Source: DASXAI01 sp963728985 (GTDB lineage Bacteria; Actinomycetota; Acidimicrobiia; Acidimicrobiales; Ilumatobacteraceae). Taken from it: a stretch of DNA of 64,000 nucleotides. The notes below the pieces were generated by a model, which saw only the letters and a program-made list of their open reading frames with translations, was not told where the DNA came from and did no database searches. Positions 43,170 to 52,044 of this stretch are shown piece by piece (the first letter of the stretch is position 1; every line of letters begins with the position of its first letter). The stretch covers positions 186,001 to 250,000 of the forward strand of contig CAVSME010000009.1 in assembly GCA_963728985.1 (NCBI GenBank), written 5' to 3'. The translations under genes were made by a program, and so were the position numbers.

Positions 43170-44555
43170 TTACGCGCCAGCGGCTGAGGTCCACACGGCG
43201 ACAGGGACACCGTCCGGACGGGCGAGCACCGCAGTGTCACCGCGCACGCCCAAGGCTCGTGCCGTGATGGCGTCGAGCGTCCGGATCGCCAGCGGCGCCG
43301 CCGACGGCGACCTCGCGTCGGCCCACGCGCATCCCGATGGACCGGTGAACAACGTCCAGCCCGGCCCGAGGAGGTCGATGGTGGAAACTCCCGACGTCGA
43401 CGGCAACCACGCGTGAGCCAACCGGCCACCGAGGTCGACCAGCAGCTCGTCGACCACTGGGCGGCGGCTGCCGTCGGGATCGGTGGATCGGGCGAGGTTG
43501 TGCTCGGCCACCACCCTGCGCTCCGCCTCGTAGGTGTCCAGCAGACCAGGGTCGGCCCAGCCCTGGAGCACCCAGGCCAGCTTCCAGCCGAGATCGCAGC
43601 CGCTCTGCAGCGCGGTGTTCATGCCCGTCCCGCCTCGCGGGGTCACCCGATGGGCGGCGTCGCCCGCGAGGAAGACGCGTCCGACGCGGAACCGGTCGGC
43701 CAGCTGGCCCGGTGAGCAGAACGGGCTGATGCGCTCGATCACGGCATCGAGGTCGGCGACGCCCGCGCCTTCGCGCATCCGCCGGGCGAGCAGCGCCGGG
43801 TCGACGGCGGACTGCGGATCGGCACCGGGGTCCAAGCTCGGGGCGTAGACCCAGCGGTCGCCTCGCCCGGCGGGCAGGAACAGACCGGGCGCGGCCGGCG
43901 TCGTCACGACGAACAGCGCGTACCGCAGGCTCCCGAGCAGTTGCCACAGCGGGGCGCGGAAGACGACCTGCACGCCGCCGTGAGCGCCGTCCCGCTCGTG
44001 CATCTCGACGCCGAGCAGGCGACGGATCGGGCTGTGCGCGCCGTCGGCGGCGACGAGGTAGCGCGACGCGACGCTCCGTAGCGCGCCCGAACCGTCGCGC
44101 AACCTCACCCGTACGCCGTCCGGCTCGTCGGCCACGCCCACCAGTTGCGTGCCGAGCTCGAATCGGACCGACGGGGCGGCGGCAACGTGGCGGCGCAGCA
44201 CTTGCTCCAGCCAGTCCTGCGGCACCGTGCCGGGCGCACACGGACTGACGACTGCGGCCTGGGCGCGGCTCGGGTAGCCCACGGCATGGGACCGGCCGTC
44301 GGCGGCAGACGCCAGGGTGGTGCACTCCCAGATCCACACGTCGGCATCGACACCCCCGGCGCGGATCTCGTCCTCGAGGCCCCACGCCCGCAGGAGCTCC
44401 ATCGACCGGGTGCTGATGACCGTCGCCCGGGGCAGGGTCGACGGCTCGGGCCGCTGCTCGACGAGCAGGGTCGAGACGCCGTAGCGCCCCAGCGTGGCCG
44501 CCGCGCCGAGGCCGGCGGCGCCGGCTCCGACCACGACGACATCGACATCTTCCAT
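43170..44555 (-). CDS. FAD-dependent aromatic-type monooxygenase (PheA/TfdB-like)
   Basis: 461 residues. The FAD-binding GxGxxG is VVGAGAAGLGAAATLG at the N-terminus; the DG motif is YLVAADGAHSPIRRLLG and the GD motif is VFLAGDAAHRVTPRGGTGMN. This is the p-hydroxybenzoate hydroxylase fold used to hydroxylate phenols and polyketide or steroid intermediates. ATG 44555 has GGAGG six bases upstream. It is divergent from a TetR gene whose operator lies between its -35 and -10 boxes, so induction by the substrate is likely. Confidence 0.9.
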   Translation of the reverse strand: MEDVDVVVVGAGAAGLGAAATLGRYGVSTLLVEQRPEPSTLPRATVISTRSMELLRAWGLEDEIRAGGVDADVWIWECTTLASAADGRSHAVGYPSRAQAAVVSPCAPGTVPQDWLEQVLRRHVAAAPSVRFELGTQLVGVADEPDGVRVRLRDGSGALRSVASRYLVAADGAHSPIRRLLGVEMHERDGAHGGVQVVFRAPLWQLLGSLRYALFVVTTPAAPGLFLPAGRGDRWVYAPSLDPGADPQSAVDPALLARRMREGAGVADLDAVIERISPFCSPGQLADRFRVGRVFLAGDAAHRVTPRGGTGMNTALQSGCDLGWKLAWVLQGWADPGLLDTYEAERRVVAEHNLARSTDPDGSRRPVVDELLVDLGGRLAHAWLPSTSGVSTIDLLGPGWTLFTGPSGCAWADARSPSAAPLAIRTLDAITARALGVRGDTAVLARPDGVPVAVWTSAAGA

Positions 44556-44581
44556 GACCGTCCTCCGTCCTTCTTTCACAC

Positions 44582-44613
44582 GACATACTGTAGTCTGGAA
44601 TACAGACTGTCAA
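44582..44613. promoter_or_regulatory. Monooxygenase promoter with embedded TetR operator
   Basis: On the minus strand TTGACA (44608-44613) and TACAGT (about 44586-44591) are spaced like a sigma-70 promoter for the monooxygenase. Between them lies AGTCTG-GAATA-CAGACT (44592-44608), a perfect inverted repeat. A TetR dimer bound there would block the promoter; the divergent TetR gene starts within 30 bases. Confidence 0.65.
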
Positions 44614-44636
44614 GTGAAATGGGTAACGTCGGAGAT

Positions 44637-45251
44637 GTGGCCGCACGGAAGTACGAGCAGCGGTTGCGGGCCGAGAATTCGGAGGCGACCCGCCGGCGCA
44701 TCCTGGACACCCTGGAGCAGCGGCTGCGCGACGCGCCGACCGAGCCGGTCAGCATCGAGGAGATCGCCAAGCGGGCGGCGGTCGCCCGCACCACCGTCTA
44801 CCTCGTGTTCGGCTCGCGCGCCGGCCTGTTCGACGCGCTGGCCACCGAGCTGTGGGAACGGGCCGGGCTGCCCGAGCTCACCAAGGCCGTCGCCCACCCC
44901 GATGCGCGCCAGCACCTGAGGGGGGGCATGCGCGCCGGCGTCGAGATCTACGCCGCCATCCGCGATGTCGCCGTCACCCTGTTCTCGATGTCCGCCCTCG
45001 ACCCCGAGTCGGTCGGCGGTGCCATCGTCCGCCTGGAGGAGCGGCGCTGGGGCGGCATGCAGTACCTCGCCCAGCGGCTGGCCGAGCAGGACGTGCTGCG
45101 CCCCGATGTCACGGTCGAGCAGGCCGCCGACGTGCTGTGGATGCTCGCCAGCTTCGCCAGCTTCGACGCGCTCTACACCGGGCGGGGCATGGCGACCGAC
45201 GAGGTCGCCCACGTCCTGGCCACGACGGCCGAGCGCACCCTCTGCCGCTGA
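44637..45251 (+). CDS. TetR-family transcriptional regulator
   Basis: About 204 residues. NSEATRRRILDTLEQRL and PVSIEEIAKRAAVARTTVYLVFGSRAGLFDAL form the N-terminal TetR helix-turn-helix; the rest is the ligand domain. It probably represses the divergent monooxygenase and itself. Start choice: GTG 44637 sits seven bases after TAACGT (44624-44629); an in-frame ATG 44619 is the alternative, but lies closer to the operator and has no ribosome site. Confidence 0.88.
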   Translation: MAARKYEQRLRAENSEATRRRILDTLEQRLRDAPTEPVSIEEIAKRAAVARTTVYLVFGSRAGLFDALATELWERAGLPELTKAVAHPDARQHLRGGMRAGVEIYAAIRDVAVTLFSMSALDPESVGGAIVRLEERRWGGMQYLAQRLAEQDVLRPDVTVEQAADVLWMLASFASFDALYTGRGMATDEVAHVLATTAERTLCR

Positions 45252-45303
45252 ACGATCGACGGCGACGCTTGCGCGCGGCCGTCACGGCACGCATGCTTCG
45301 CAC

Positions 45304-45903
45304 GTGAACGCGCCAACCGCCGCGGTCGACATCGCGGCCGTGCGGGCCGCCCTGCGGCGAGTGGCCGAACGCGACCTCCCGGCCCTGGCCGAGCGCATGC
45401 GGGTGGCGGTGACCGCGCTGCTGGAGGCGAGCGAGGGTCGGAGCGCCGACGAGGAGGTGACGTGGAACGGCGTGCCGATGGGGCTGGGAGCGATGCTCGG
45501 CATCGGCTTGGCCGAGTACCTGCTCCACGGCTGGGACATCGCGAAGGCCCTCTGGCGGCCATGGACGATCCGCCCGGACGACGCCCGCCTCGTGCTGGCC
45601 TCAGCACTGCCGCTGCTCCCGCTGCTCGTCGATCCCGCCGTCACCGCCAAGGTCAGCGCCACCTATGACGTCCGCGTCCGGGGCGGTGTACAGGTGTGCG
45701 TCGCCATCGAGCACGGCACGATGACCATCGGCAACGAGAGCGAACCGGCCGACTGCCACGTGAGCGCCGACCCCGTCGCCCTCCTCCTCGTCGCCTATGG
45801 ACGCAAGTCGCAGTGGAGCGCCGTCGTGCGAGGGAAGCTCCTCGCATGGGGGCGCAAACCCTGGCTCGGGCCGCGCCTCACCCCTTACCTCGTGACACCG
45901 TGA
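45304..45903 (+). CDS. Mycothiol-dependent maleylpyruvate isomerase-like protein, N-terminally short
   Basis: 199 residues against a usual 240-260. EYLLHGWDIAKALWRPWTI is the conserved metal and thiol site segment, and CVAIEHGTMTIGNESEPADCHV is the SCP2-like C-terminal domain. The usual N-terminal stretch with PCPGWTVRDLVAHL, which carries a metal ligand, is missing. The upstream frame shows no similarity, so this is a truncated or reduced form. It may bind small molecules instead of catalysing. GTG start, 52 bases after the TetR gene. Confidence 0.72.
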   Translation: MNAPTAAVDIAAVRAALRRVAERDLPALAERMRVAVTALLEASEGRSADEEVTWNGVPMGLGAMLGIGLAEYLLHGWDIAKALWRPWTIRPDDARLVLASALPLLPLLVDPAVTAKVSATYDVRVRGGVQVCVAIEHGTMTIGNESEPADCHVSADPVALLLVAYGRKSQWSAVVRGKLLAWGRKPWLGPRLTPYLVTP

Positions 45904-45917
45904 CATCGGTCTGACGG

Positions 45918-47279
45918 ATGGCGAAGGAGATTCGGCTCAACGCGTTCACGATGAACTGCGCCGCGCACATCAACTCCACCATGTGGCGCCATCCCCGGGA
46001 CACGTCCTTGCAGTACACCTCGCTGACGTACTGGACCGATCTCGCCCGGACACTGGAGCGGGGTCTGTTCGACGGTGTCTTCCTCGCCGATGTGCTCGGT
46101 GTGTACGACGTCTTCGGTGGATCACCGACGCCGGCGATCGCCCACGGCGTCCAGTTCCCGGTGAACGACCCGATGATGGTCATCCCCGCCATGGCGCAGG
46201 TGACCGAGCACATCGGCTTCGGCGTCACCGCGCTGCTCCCCTACGAGAACCCGCTCACGTTCGCTCGACGCATGTCCACCCTCGACCACCTGACCGACGG
46301 ACGCGCTGGTTGGAACATCGTGACCGGCTACCTCCAGAGCGGGGCGAAGGGCACGGGGAGCGCTGAGCAGGCGCCCCACGACACGCGCTACGAGATGGCT
46401 GAGGAGTACATGGACGTCATGTACCAGCTGTGGGAGGGCAGCTGGCAGGACGGTGCCGTCCTCGCCGATGTTGCGACCGGCGTCCTCACCGACCCGACCC
46501 GCGTCCACAAGGTGGCCCACGCCGGTCGGTTCTTCACGTTGGAGGCGTACCACCTCTGCGAACCGTCGGCGCAGCGCACGCCGGTCCTGTACCAAGCCGG
46601 TGGATCACCGGCGGGTCGCGCCTTCGCTGCGAAGCACGCGGAGTGCGTGTTCGTCGCCGGCGGGTCGACCACGGGCGTGGGCCGATCGATCGCCGAGCTC
46701 CGGGCGCAGGCCGCCGCCGCCGGCCGGGACCCGAGCAGCCTCCTCGTGTTCCCGCTCATGACCGTCGTCGTGGCCGCTACCGACGAGGAGGCCGACGCCA
46801 AGCTGGCGGAGTACCGCGCCTGCGTGGATCCCGAGGCGGCGCTGACGCTCGTGTCCGGGTGGGCGGGCGTGGACTTCGCGCAATGGGACCTCGACGATCT
46901 GGTCGAGAACGTGTACGCCGACGGCGTGCAGGGCGCCATCGGCCAGTTCACGCGACGGCCCGGCGGCCGCAGCTGGACGGTGCGACAGGTCGCCGAGTAC
47001 CTCGGCGTGGGCGGGTCGGGTCCCGTCGTCGTCGGGTCCCCCGGTCGCGTGGCCGACGAGCTCGAGCGGTGGATCGACGAGACCGACGCCGACGGCTTCA
47101 ACCTCACCCGCGTCGTCATGCCCGAGACGTACGACGACTTCATCGATCTGGTCGTGCCCGAGCTGCAACGCCGGGGCCGCTACAAGACGTCGTACGTCCC
47201 CGGCACCTATCGCCACAAGCTGCTCGGCAACGGGCCGTGGCTGGCCGAGTCGCACGTCGGCCGGTCGTATCGTCGGTGA
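45918..47279 (+). CDS. NtaA/DmoA-family FMN-dependent monooxygenase
   Basis: 453 residues of the long LLM branch that includes nitrilotriacetate and dimethylsulfide monooxygenases. Signatures are FLADVLGVYDVFGGSPTPAI, DHLTDGRAGWNIVTGYLQS and TPVLYQAGGSPAGRAFAAKHAE. These enzymes use reduced FMN from a partner reductase, not encoded here, to cleave C-N or C-S bonds. Start ATG 45918 lies 14 bases after the preceding gene. The C-terminal RYKTSYVPGTYRHKLLG is typical. Confidence 0.9.
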   Translation: MAKEIRLNAFTMNCAAHINSTMWRHPRDTSLQYTSLTYWTDLARTLERGLFDGVFLADVLGVYDVFGGSPTPAIAHGVQFPVNDPMMVIPAMAQVTEHIGFGVTALLPYENPLTFARRMSTLDHLTDGRAGWNIVTGYLQSGAKGTGSAEQAPHDTRYEMAEEYMDVMYQLWEGSWQDGAVLADVATGVLTDPTRVHKVAHAGRFFTLEAYHLCEPSAQRTPVLYQAGGSPAGRAFAAKHAECVFVAGGSTTGVGRSIAELRAQAAAAGRDPSSLLVFPLMTVVVAATDEEADAKLAEYRACVDPEAALTLVSGWAGVDFAQWDLDDLVENVYADGVQGAIGQFTRRPGGRSWTVRQVAEYLGVGGSGPVVVGSPGRVADELERWIDETDADGFNLTRVVMPETYDDFIDLVVPELQRRGRYKTSYVPGTYRHKLLGNGPWLAESHVGRSYRR

Positions 47280-47291
47280 CCGCCCGCCGCC

Positions 47292-48449
47292 TCAGGGCAC
47301 GGACGGCTCGGGGCTCGGCCAGTCGCGTCCGAACCAGCGGGCGATCCGGCTGGTGCCGAACTCCGACTTGTCGGCGGCGAAGGCGGCCGACGGGTCGCCG
47401 TAGTTTCCCGCCGGCGCCTGCCCACTCAGGAACGTGACATCGACCTTGGCCACCTGGCCGTGGCCGAACTCGAGGTAGCAGATGCCCCGACCGTCGTACT
47501 GGCTCGATGACTCCTCGCCCCGGATCCGCTCGGCGATGCGCTGCGCCACCACCCCGGCCTGACCCTCGGCGAACACGCCCGCCTTCGGCGTCCCGACGCT
47601 GGTCACGTCGCCGACGGCGTACACGTCGGGGAAAGAGGTCTCCAGCGTCAGCGGATCGACCGGGATCCAGCCGTCGACGGTGAGCCCCGAGGCGACCACG
47701 ACCGCCGGCGCCCGGTGCACGGGCACGCCGAGGAACAAGTCGTAGGGCATCTCGGTGCCGTCGCGGAAGACGGCCATGGTGCGAGCCGGATCGAGCTCGC
47801 GCACCAGGCGCTCCGGGTGCCACTCGATGCCCCGCTCCGCGAATGCCGCCAGCAGCGACCGCGACGCCACCGGCGACGGCGGGATGGGCACGCCCAGCGG
47901 CATCACGAGCGCGATCTCCGAACGGTCACGACTGCCTTTCGCGGTGAGGAAGTCGTGCATCAGCAAAGCCGTCTCGCTCGGTGCCGGCGGGCACTTGAAC
48001 GGCGTCGACGTGACGCCGACGACGACGCGGCCGCCGTCGAAGCCGGCCAGGACGTCGCGGAGCGCGAAGGCGCCGGCCTCCGTGTAGAACTCGTGGCCGC
48101 CGGCCACCAGACCCGGCGTGGCGCTCGGGTCGAGGTCGGCGCCGAGCGCGACGACGAGGATGTCGGCGTCGAAGCTGCCGGCGTCGGTCTCCACTCGCTT
48201 CGTGACCGGATCGATCGACTGCACTGTTGCCGCCACGAACGTCACGCCGGGCTTGACGATGTCGCGATAGGCATGGTGGACGACGGCCGGCAACGTCCGG
48301 CCGAACATCACGTCGAGCTTCGAGAAGCCGAACACGAACCCTTCCGTTCGATCGATGAGCACGACGTCGACATCGTGGCCGAACTCATCGGACAGGCGAG
48401 TGGTCAGCTCCAGTCCCCCGAACCCTGCACCCAGCACCAGCACGCGCAT
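47292..48449 (-). CDS. SQR/FCSD-like FAD-dependent oxidoreductase
   Basis: 385 residues. The dinucleotide loop is VLGAGFGGLELTTRLS, the second FAD contact is DVYAVGDVTSVGTPKAGVF, and the redox cysteine is C153 in STPFKCPPAPSE, which aligns with the sulfide:quinone reductase/flavocytochrome c family. A quinone or persulfide reaction is likely, but only one of the catalytic cysteines is obvious. TAGAGT (48458-48463) lies eight bases before the ATG. Convergent with the monooxygenase gene. Confidence 0.85.
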   Translation of the reverse strand: MRVLVLGAGFGGLELTTRLSDEFGHDVDVVLIDRTEGFVFGFSKLDVMFGRTLPAVVHHAYRDIVKPGVTFVAATVQSIDPVTKRVETDAGSFDADILVVALGADLDPSATPGLVAGGHEFYTEAGAFALRDVLAGFDGGRVVVGVTSTPFKCPPAPSETALLMHDFLTAKGSRDRSEIALVMPLGVPIPPSPVASRSLLAAFAERGIEWHPERLVRELDPARTMAVFRDGTEMPYDLFLGVPVHRAPAVVVASGLTVDGWIPVDPLTLETSFPDVYAVGDVTSVGTPKAGVFAEGQAGVVAQRIAERIRGEESSSQYDGRGICYLEFGHGQVAKVDVTFLSGQAPAGNYGDPSAAFAADKSEFGTSRIARWFGRDWPSPEPSVP

Positions 48450-48500
48450 GGGCGGTGACTCTAGGAGTGGCGGCAGGCGGCGCGCTGGCCGGCTCTCGTC

Positions 48501-49712
48501 CTACGGCGCGTCGCTCGCGTCGCGATAGAGGTCGAGGGTGTGGCGGGCGATGGCCGACCAACTGAAATGGTCGATGACCCGCTGACGGCCGGCCTGGCCC
48601 ATGGCCGTCGCTCGGGCGGGATCGTCGAGCACCGTCTGGAGGGCGGCGGCGAGATCGGCGACGAAGACCTCCGGATCGGCGGGCGTGGGGTCGTGGTCGC
48701 CGGCCGGTACGAAGGGCACGAGGATGCCGGTCTCGCCGTCGGCCACCACCTCGGGGATGCCGCCGACCGCACTCCCGACGACCGCCGTCTCGCACGCCAT
48801 CGCCTCGAGGTTGACCAACCCGAGCGGCTCGTAGATCGACGGGCAGCAGAAGACGTCAGCATGGGTCAGCAGCTGGATCACCTGCCAGCGGTCGAGCATG
48901 TCCTCGATCCACACGACGTTGCCGCGCCGGGCCCGCAGGGCATCGACGTGGCGGGCCAGGTCCTGGCCCAGCTCGGGGGTGTCGGGCGAGCCTGCCCGCA
49001 GCACGACTTGCACCGAGGGGTCGAGGTGGCCGACGGCTTCGAGCAGGTACTGGATGCCCTTCTGGCGCGTCACCCGGCCGACGAAGATCACCGTCGGAGC
49101 GTCCGGGTCGACGCCGTGACGCTTCAGCGCCTCGACGCCCGTGTCGGGATGCCACTCGACCGGGTCGATGCCGTTGTGCACGACGTGCACCCGGGCCGGA
49201 TCGACGGCCGGGTAGCACCGCACGACGTCGTCGCGCACGGCGCTCGACACAGCGATGACGGCGTCGGCGTTCTCCAGCGCGATCTGCTCGCAGAACGTCG
49301 ACAGTCGGTAGCCGCCGCCCAGCTGCTCGGCCTTCCACGGGCGCATCGGTTCGAGGCTGTGCACCGTGCACACGTGGGGTACGCCGTACATCAACTTGGC
49401 CAGCTGCCCGGCGAAGTTGGCGTACCACGTGTGGCTGTGGACCACATCGACGCCCTCCACCCCGGCGGCGATGGCGAGGTCGACGGCCATGGCCTGCAGG
49501 GCGGCGAGGTGGGGGGCGGGGCCCGCCAGGCGGTCCCAGGAGCGATAGGCGAAGACCCGGGGCGACGCGCCGCGGTCGGGGCGGTCACCACCGAAGCAGT
49601 GCACGTCGACGTTCACCAGGTGGGCCAGCTCCCGAGCCAGGTACTCGACGTGCACACCGGCGCCGCCGTACACCTCCGGCGGGTACTCCTTGGTCAGCAA
49701 CGCAACTCTCAC
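48501..49712 (-). CDS. glgA: GT4 glycosyltransferase, GlgA-type glycogen synthase
   Basis: 403 residues. It opens VALLTKEYPPEVYGGAGVHV, the hallmark of the actinobacterial glycogen synthase (TIGR02149) group, and carries GRVTRQKGIQYLLEA and PSIYEPLGLVNLEAMACETA with the donor-site glutamates. It should transfer glucose from ADP- or UDP-glucose to glycogen or make maltose-1-phosphate, as reported for the mycobacterial GlgM subgroup. The frame is open to 49880, but GTG 49712 fits homology with GAGGTG nearby. No glgC is seen adjacent. Confidence 0.85.
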   Translation of the reverse strand: MRVALLTKEYPPEVYGGAGVHVEYLARELAHLVNVDVHCFGGDRPDRGASPRVFAYRSWDRLAGPAPHLAALQAMAVDLAIAAGVEGVDVVHSHTWYANFAGQLAKLMYGVPHVCTVHSLEPMRPWKAEQLGGGYRLSTFCEQIALENADAVIAVSSAVRDDVVRCYPAVDPARVHVVHNGIDPVEWHPDTGVEALKRHGVDPDAPTVIFVGRVTRQKGIQYLLEAVGHLDPSVQVVLRAGSPDTPELGQDLARHVDALRARRGNVVWIEDMLDRWQVIQLLTHADVFCCPSIYEPLGLVNLEAMACETAVVGSAVGGIPEVVADGETGILVPFVPAGDHDPTPADPEVFVADLAAALQTVLDDPARATAMGQAGRQRVIDHFSWSAIARHTLDLYRDASDAP

Positions 49713-49824
49713 CGTGGACACCACCTCGCCGGACGACGAGGGCGACGATAGCGCCGGCTTCGAATCGGCGATCCCTTGGTGCGATGCTCTGGGCCGAGAT
49801 GTCGAGCCGTCGTGGAGGGAACCG

Positions 49825-50896
49825 ATGAGTGCAGTGCCGAAGGGTGGCGTCGTGGCGGTGACCGGCGCCGCCGGGTTCATCGGTGGCTGGGTCGTGCAGG
49901 ACCTCCTCGATCGCGGCTACCGCGTGCGGGCGTGCGTCCGCGACGTCGACGCCGACTCGCGAGTCGGCTTCCTGAAGGCGATGGGCGCATACACGTCCGG
50001 ACGGCTCACGCTCCATGCCGCTGACCTCGACAACGCCGGGTGCTTCGACGAGATTCTTCCGCGGCTGTGACGGCGTCGCCCACGTCTCCCACGTCAGCAC
50101 CTACGACGATCCGGCCTACGTGCAGCGGACGTGCGATCACATCATCGGCAGCCTCGAAGGATCAGGGTCGGTGCGACGGGTCATCGTCACGTCGAGCGTC
50201 GCCGCAGTGATCTCCGAGGCCGACATCAACGAGCTGGTGCGGCGGCCGGTGTGCGACGAGGACCGCTATCCCGACGAGTCGAACCCGAAGCGCACGCCCG
50301 AGCGGGGGCAGGGCTATTCGATGGGGAAGGTGATCGCCCAGCGCGCCTTCGCCGACGCCGCCGAGCGCAGCGGGGACTGGGATGCGATCACGGTGTGCCC
50401 GGCCGACAACGTGGGGCCGATCCTCTCCGCCCACCAGAAGGACGGCGGCCCGTGGCAGCACCTGATCGGGCGGATGCTCCAAGGCCGCTGCGAGATCTTC
50501 CAGGGCACCGGGCCCTACCGCCCGTGGATGACGGTCGACGTGCGCGACGACGCCGCCAGCCACGTCGGCCTGCTGGAGAGCGACCAGGTGGCCAACGGCG
50601 AGCGGTACATCTCGTGGTCGACCGAGACGCGCAACTACGAGGACGTCTGCGCCTCGATCGACCGGTTGCTGCCCGAGCTGCGCCACGATCCCGGTCCGAT
50701 CGCCGACAACACCCCCGAGCGGCTGAAGGCCCGCGAGGCCGAGTTCCGATCGATCTGGGCGGGCTGCATCCTGCGCAACGACCGCATCCGGGCCGTGCTG
50801 CCGATCACCTTCCGGCCGCTCGACGACTCGATCCGCGACTGCGTGGAGTCACTGCTGGCCGTCGCCAAGATCGAACCGAACCGCCGCTCGGCCTGA
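49825..50896 (+). pseudogene. NAD-dependent epimerase/dihydroflavonol-reductase-like gene with frameshift
   Basis: Two frames form one protein of about 356 residues. The first (49825-50070) has GGVVAVTGAAGFIGGWVVQD, the NAD-binding loop. The second (effectively from about 50055 to 50896) has GCDGVAHVSHVSTYDD, VTSSVAAVI and YSMGKVIAQRAF with the catalytic Tyr-x-x-x-Lys. An extra base near 50055 joins CFDEI to FRGCDG out of frame. GGAGG precedes ATG 49825. If the base is a sequencing error the gene is intact. Substrate likely a ketone or aldehyde. Confidence 0.8.
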
Positions 50897-50914
50897 CGAC
50901 GCAGTCGCTGATCC

Positions 50915-51988
50915 TCAGGCCCGCTCGTTCACCCAGGCCACGACCATGTCGGCCAGCGCCGCCCGGGCCCCGTCCGGCTGGCGGAGGTAGTGGTCGCCGG
51001 GCACCAGCTCGAGCTGCTTGTCCGTCGATCCGAGCTCGTCGTAGATGGCCCGGGCGTCGCTGAGGAAGCAGCCCTGGTCGCCGGTGGACTGGACCACGAG
51101 CGCGGGTGCCGTGATGCGTCCGAGGTGGGGCGTCGCGCGGCACTCGGACTCGGCCAGGCTCCACATGTCGAGCCACGATCGCAGCGAGCAGGACGAGGCC
51201 AGGCCGAACGGGCCGCGGTTGGCGACGGCGGGATCGCCGGCGTAGCAGCCGAGCGGGCGGTCGGATGGATCGAGGGAGAGATCCAGGAACCGGAGGTCGG
51301 CCCACTGGCGGGCGACGGTGAACAGCCGGTCGGGAACGTCGGCTCGGCCGAGCCGTTCCAGCTCAGCGTTGGCCCACGCCGTGATCCGGTCGTTGCGGGC
51401 GATCTGCGCGGCGCGGTAGCGCTCCACGAACTCGGGCGGGTACGGCGGCCCGTTGTCGGGGTCGAACATGTCCAGTGACCGATCGGTCGGGATCGGGTCG
51501 GCCTCGTCGACGACGGCGGGATCGAGCCAGGTCGTCAGCACGTCGGGCCGCCCGGGGTGGGCGCAGAGGGAGATGAACAGGTCGCCGGCGGGCAGCTCGT
51601 CGGGGCGGTCCAGCGCTCGGCTCTGGTAGGCGCCCATCAGGGAGGCGCCGCCCGAGTTGCCCAGGATGACGACGGTGTCGACACCGGCCTGTTCCCGGAG
51701 CCAGCGCACCCCGACGCCGATGTCGGTCACGGCCTGCTCGAGGCGGAAGTAGGCGCCGTTGCCACGGTAGCGGGTGTTCCAACCGAGGAAGCCGACGCCG
51801 CGCTCGGCGGCGAAGTCCGCGAGGTAGTGCTCGGCGAAGTCCACCTCGTAGTGGGTGGCGACGAGGGCCACCTTCGGCCGCTCCCCGCCGGGATGGTGGT
51901 AGAGGCCCTGGCAGGGGCGACCGCCGGCACCGGCGCGAGGCATGGTCGGGGACTCGGACGACACGAACTCGCGCTCGACGGAAGCCAT
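50915..51988 (-). CDS. Alpha/beta hydrolase family protein
   Basis: 357 residues. The nucleophile elbow is ILGNSGGASLMGAYQS (G-N-S-G-G), the acid is likely in QSTGDQGCFLSDARA and the histidine in ELVPGDHYLRQPDG. The N-terminal segment PKVALVATHYEVDFAEHYLADF is typical of dienelactone-hydrolase-like or peptidase-like members. Convergent with the epimerase gene. Function cannot be set more closely. Confidence 0.83.
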   Translation of the reverse strand: MASVEREFVSSESPTMPRAGAGGRPCQGLYHHPGGERPKVALVATHYEVDFAEHYLADFAAERGVGFLGWNTRYRGNGAYFRLEQAVTDIGVGVRWLREQAGVDTVVILGNSGGASLMGAYQSRALDRPDELPAGDLFISLCAHPGRPDVLTTWLDPAVVDEADPIPTDRSLDMFDPDNGPPYPPEFVERYRAAQIARNDRITAWANAELERLGRADVPDRLFTVARQWADLRFLDLSLDPSDRPLGCYAGDPAVANRGPFGLASSCSLRSWLDMWSLAESECRATPHLGRITAPALVVQSTGDQGCFLSDARAIYDELGSTDKQLELVPGDHYLRQPDGARAALADMVVAWVNERA

Positions 51989-52044
51989 GGGAACTTCTAC
52001 ACCACTGTCCTCGGCGTGCCGCGACGCGCCCGTAGGGTGAGTCG

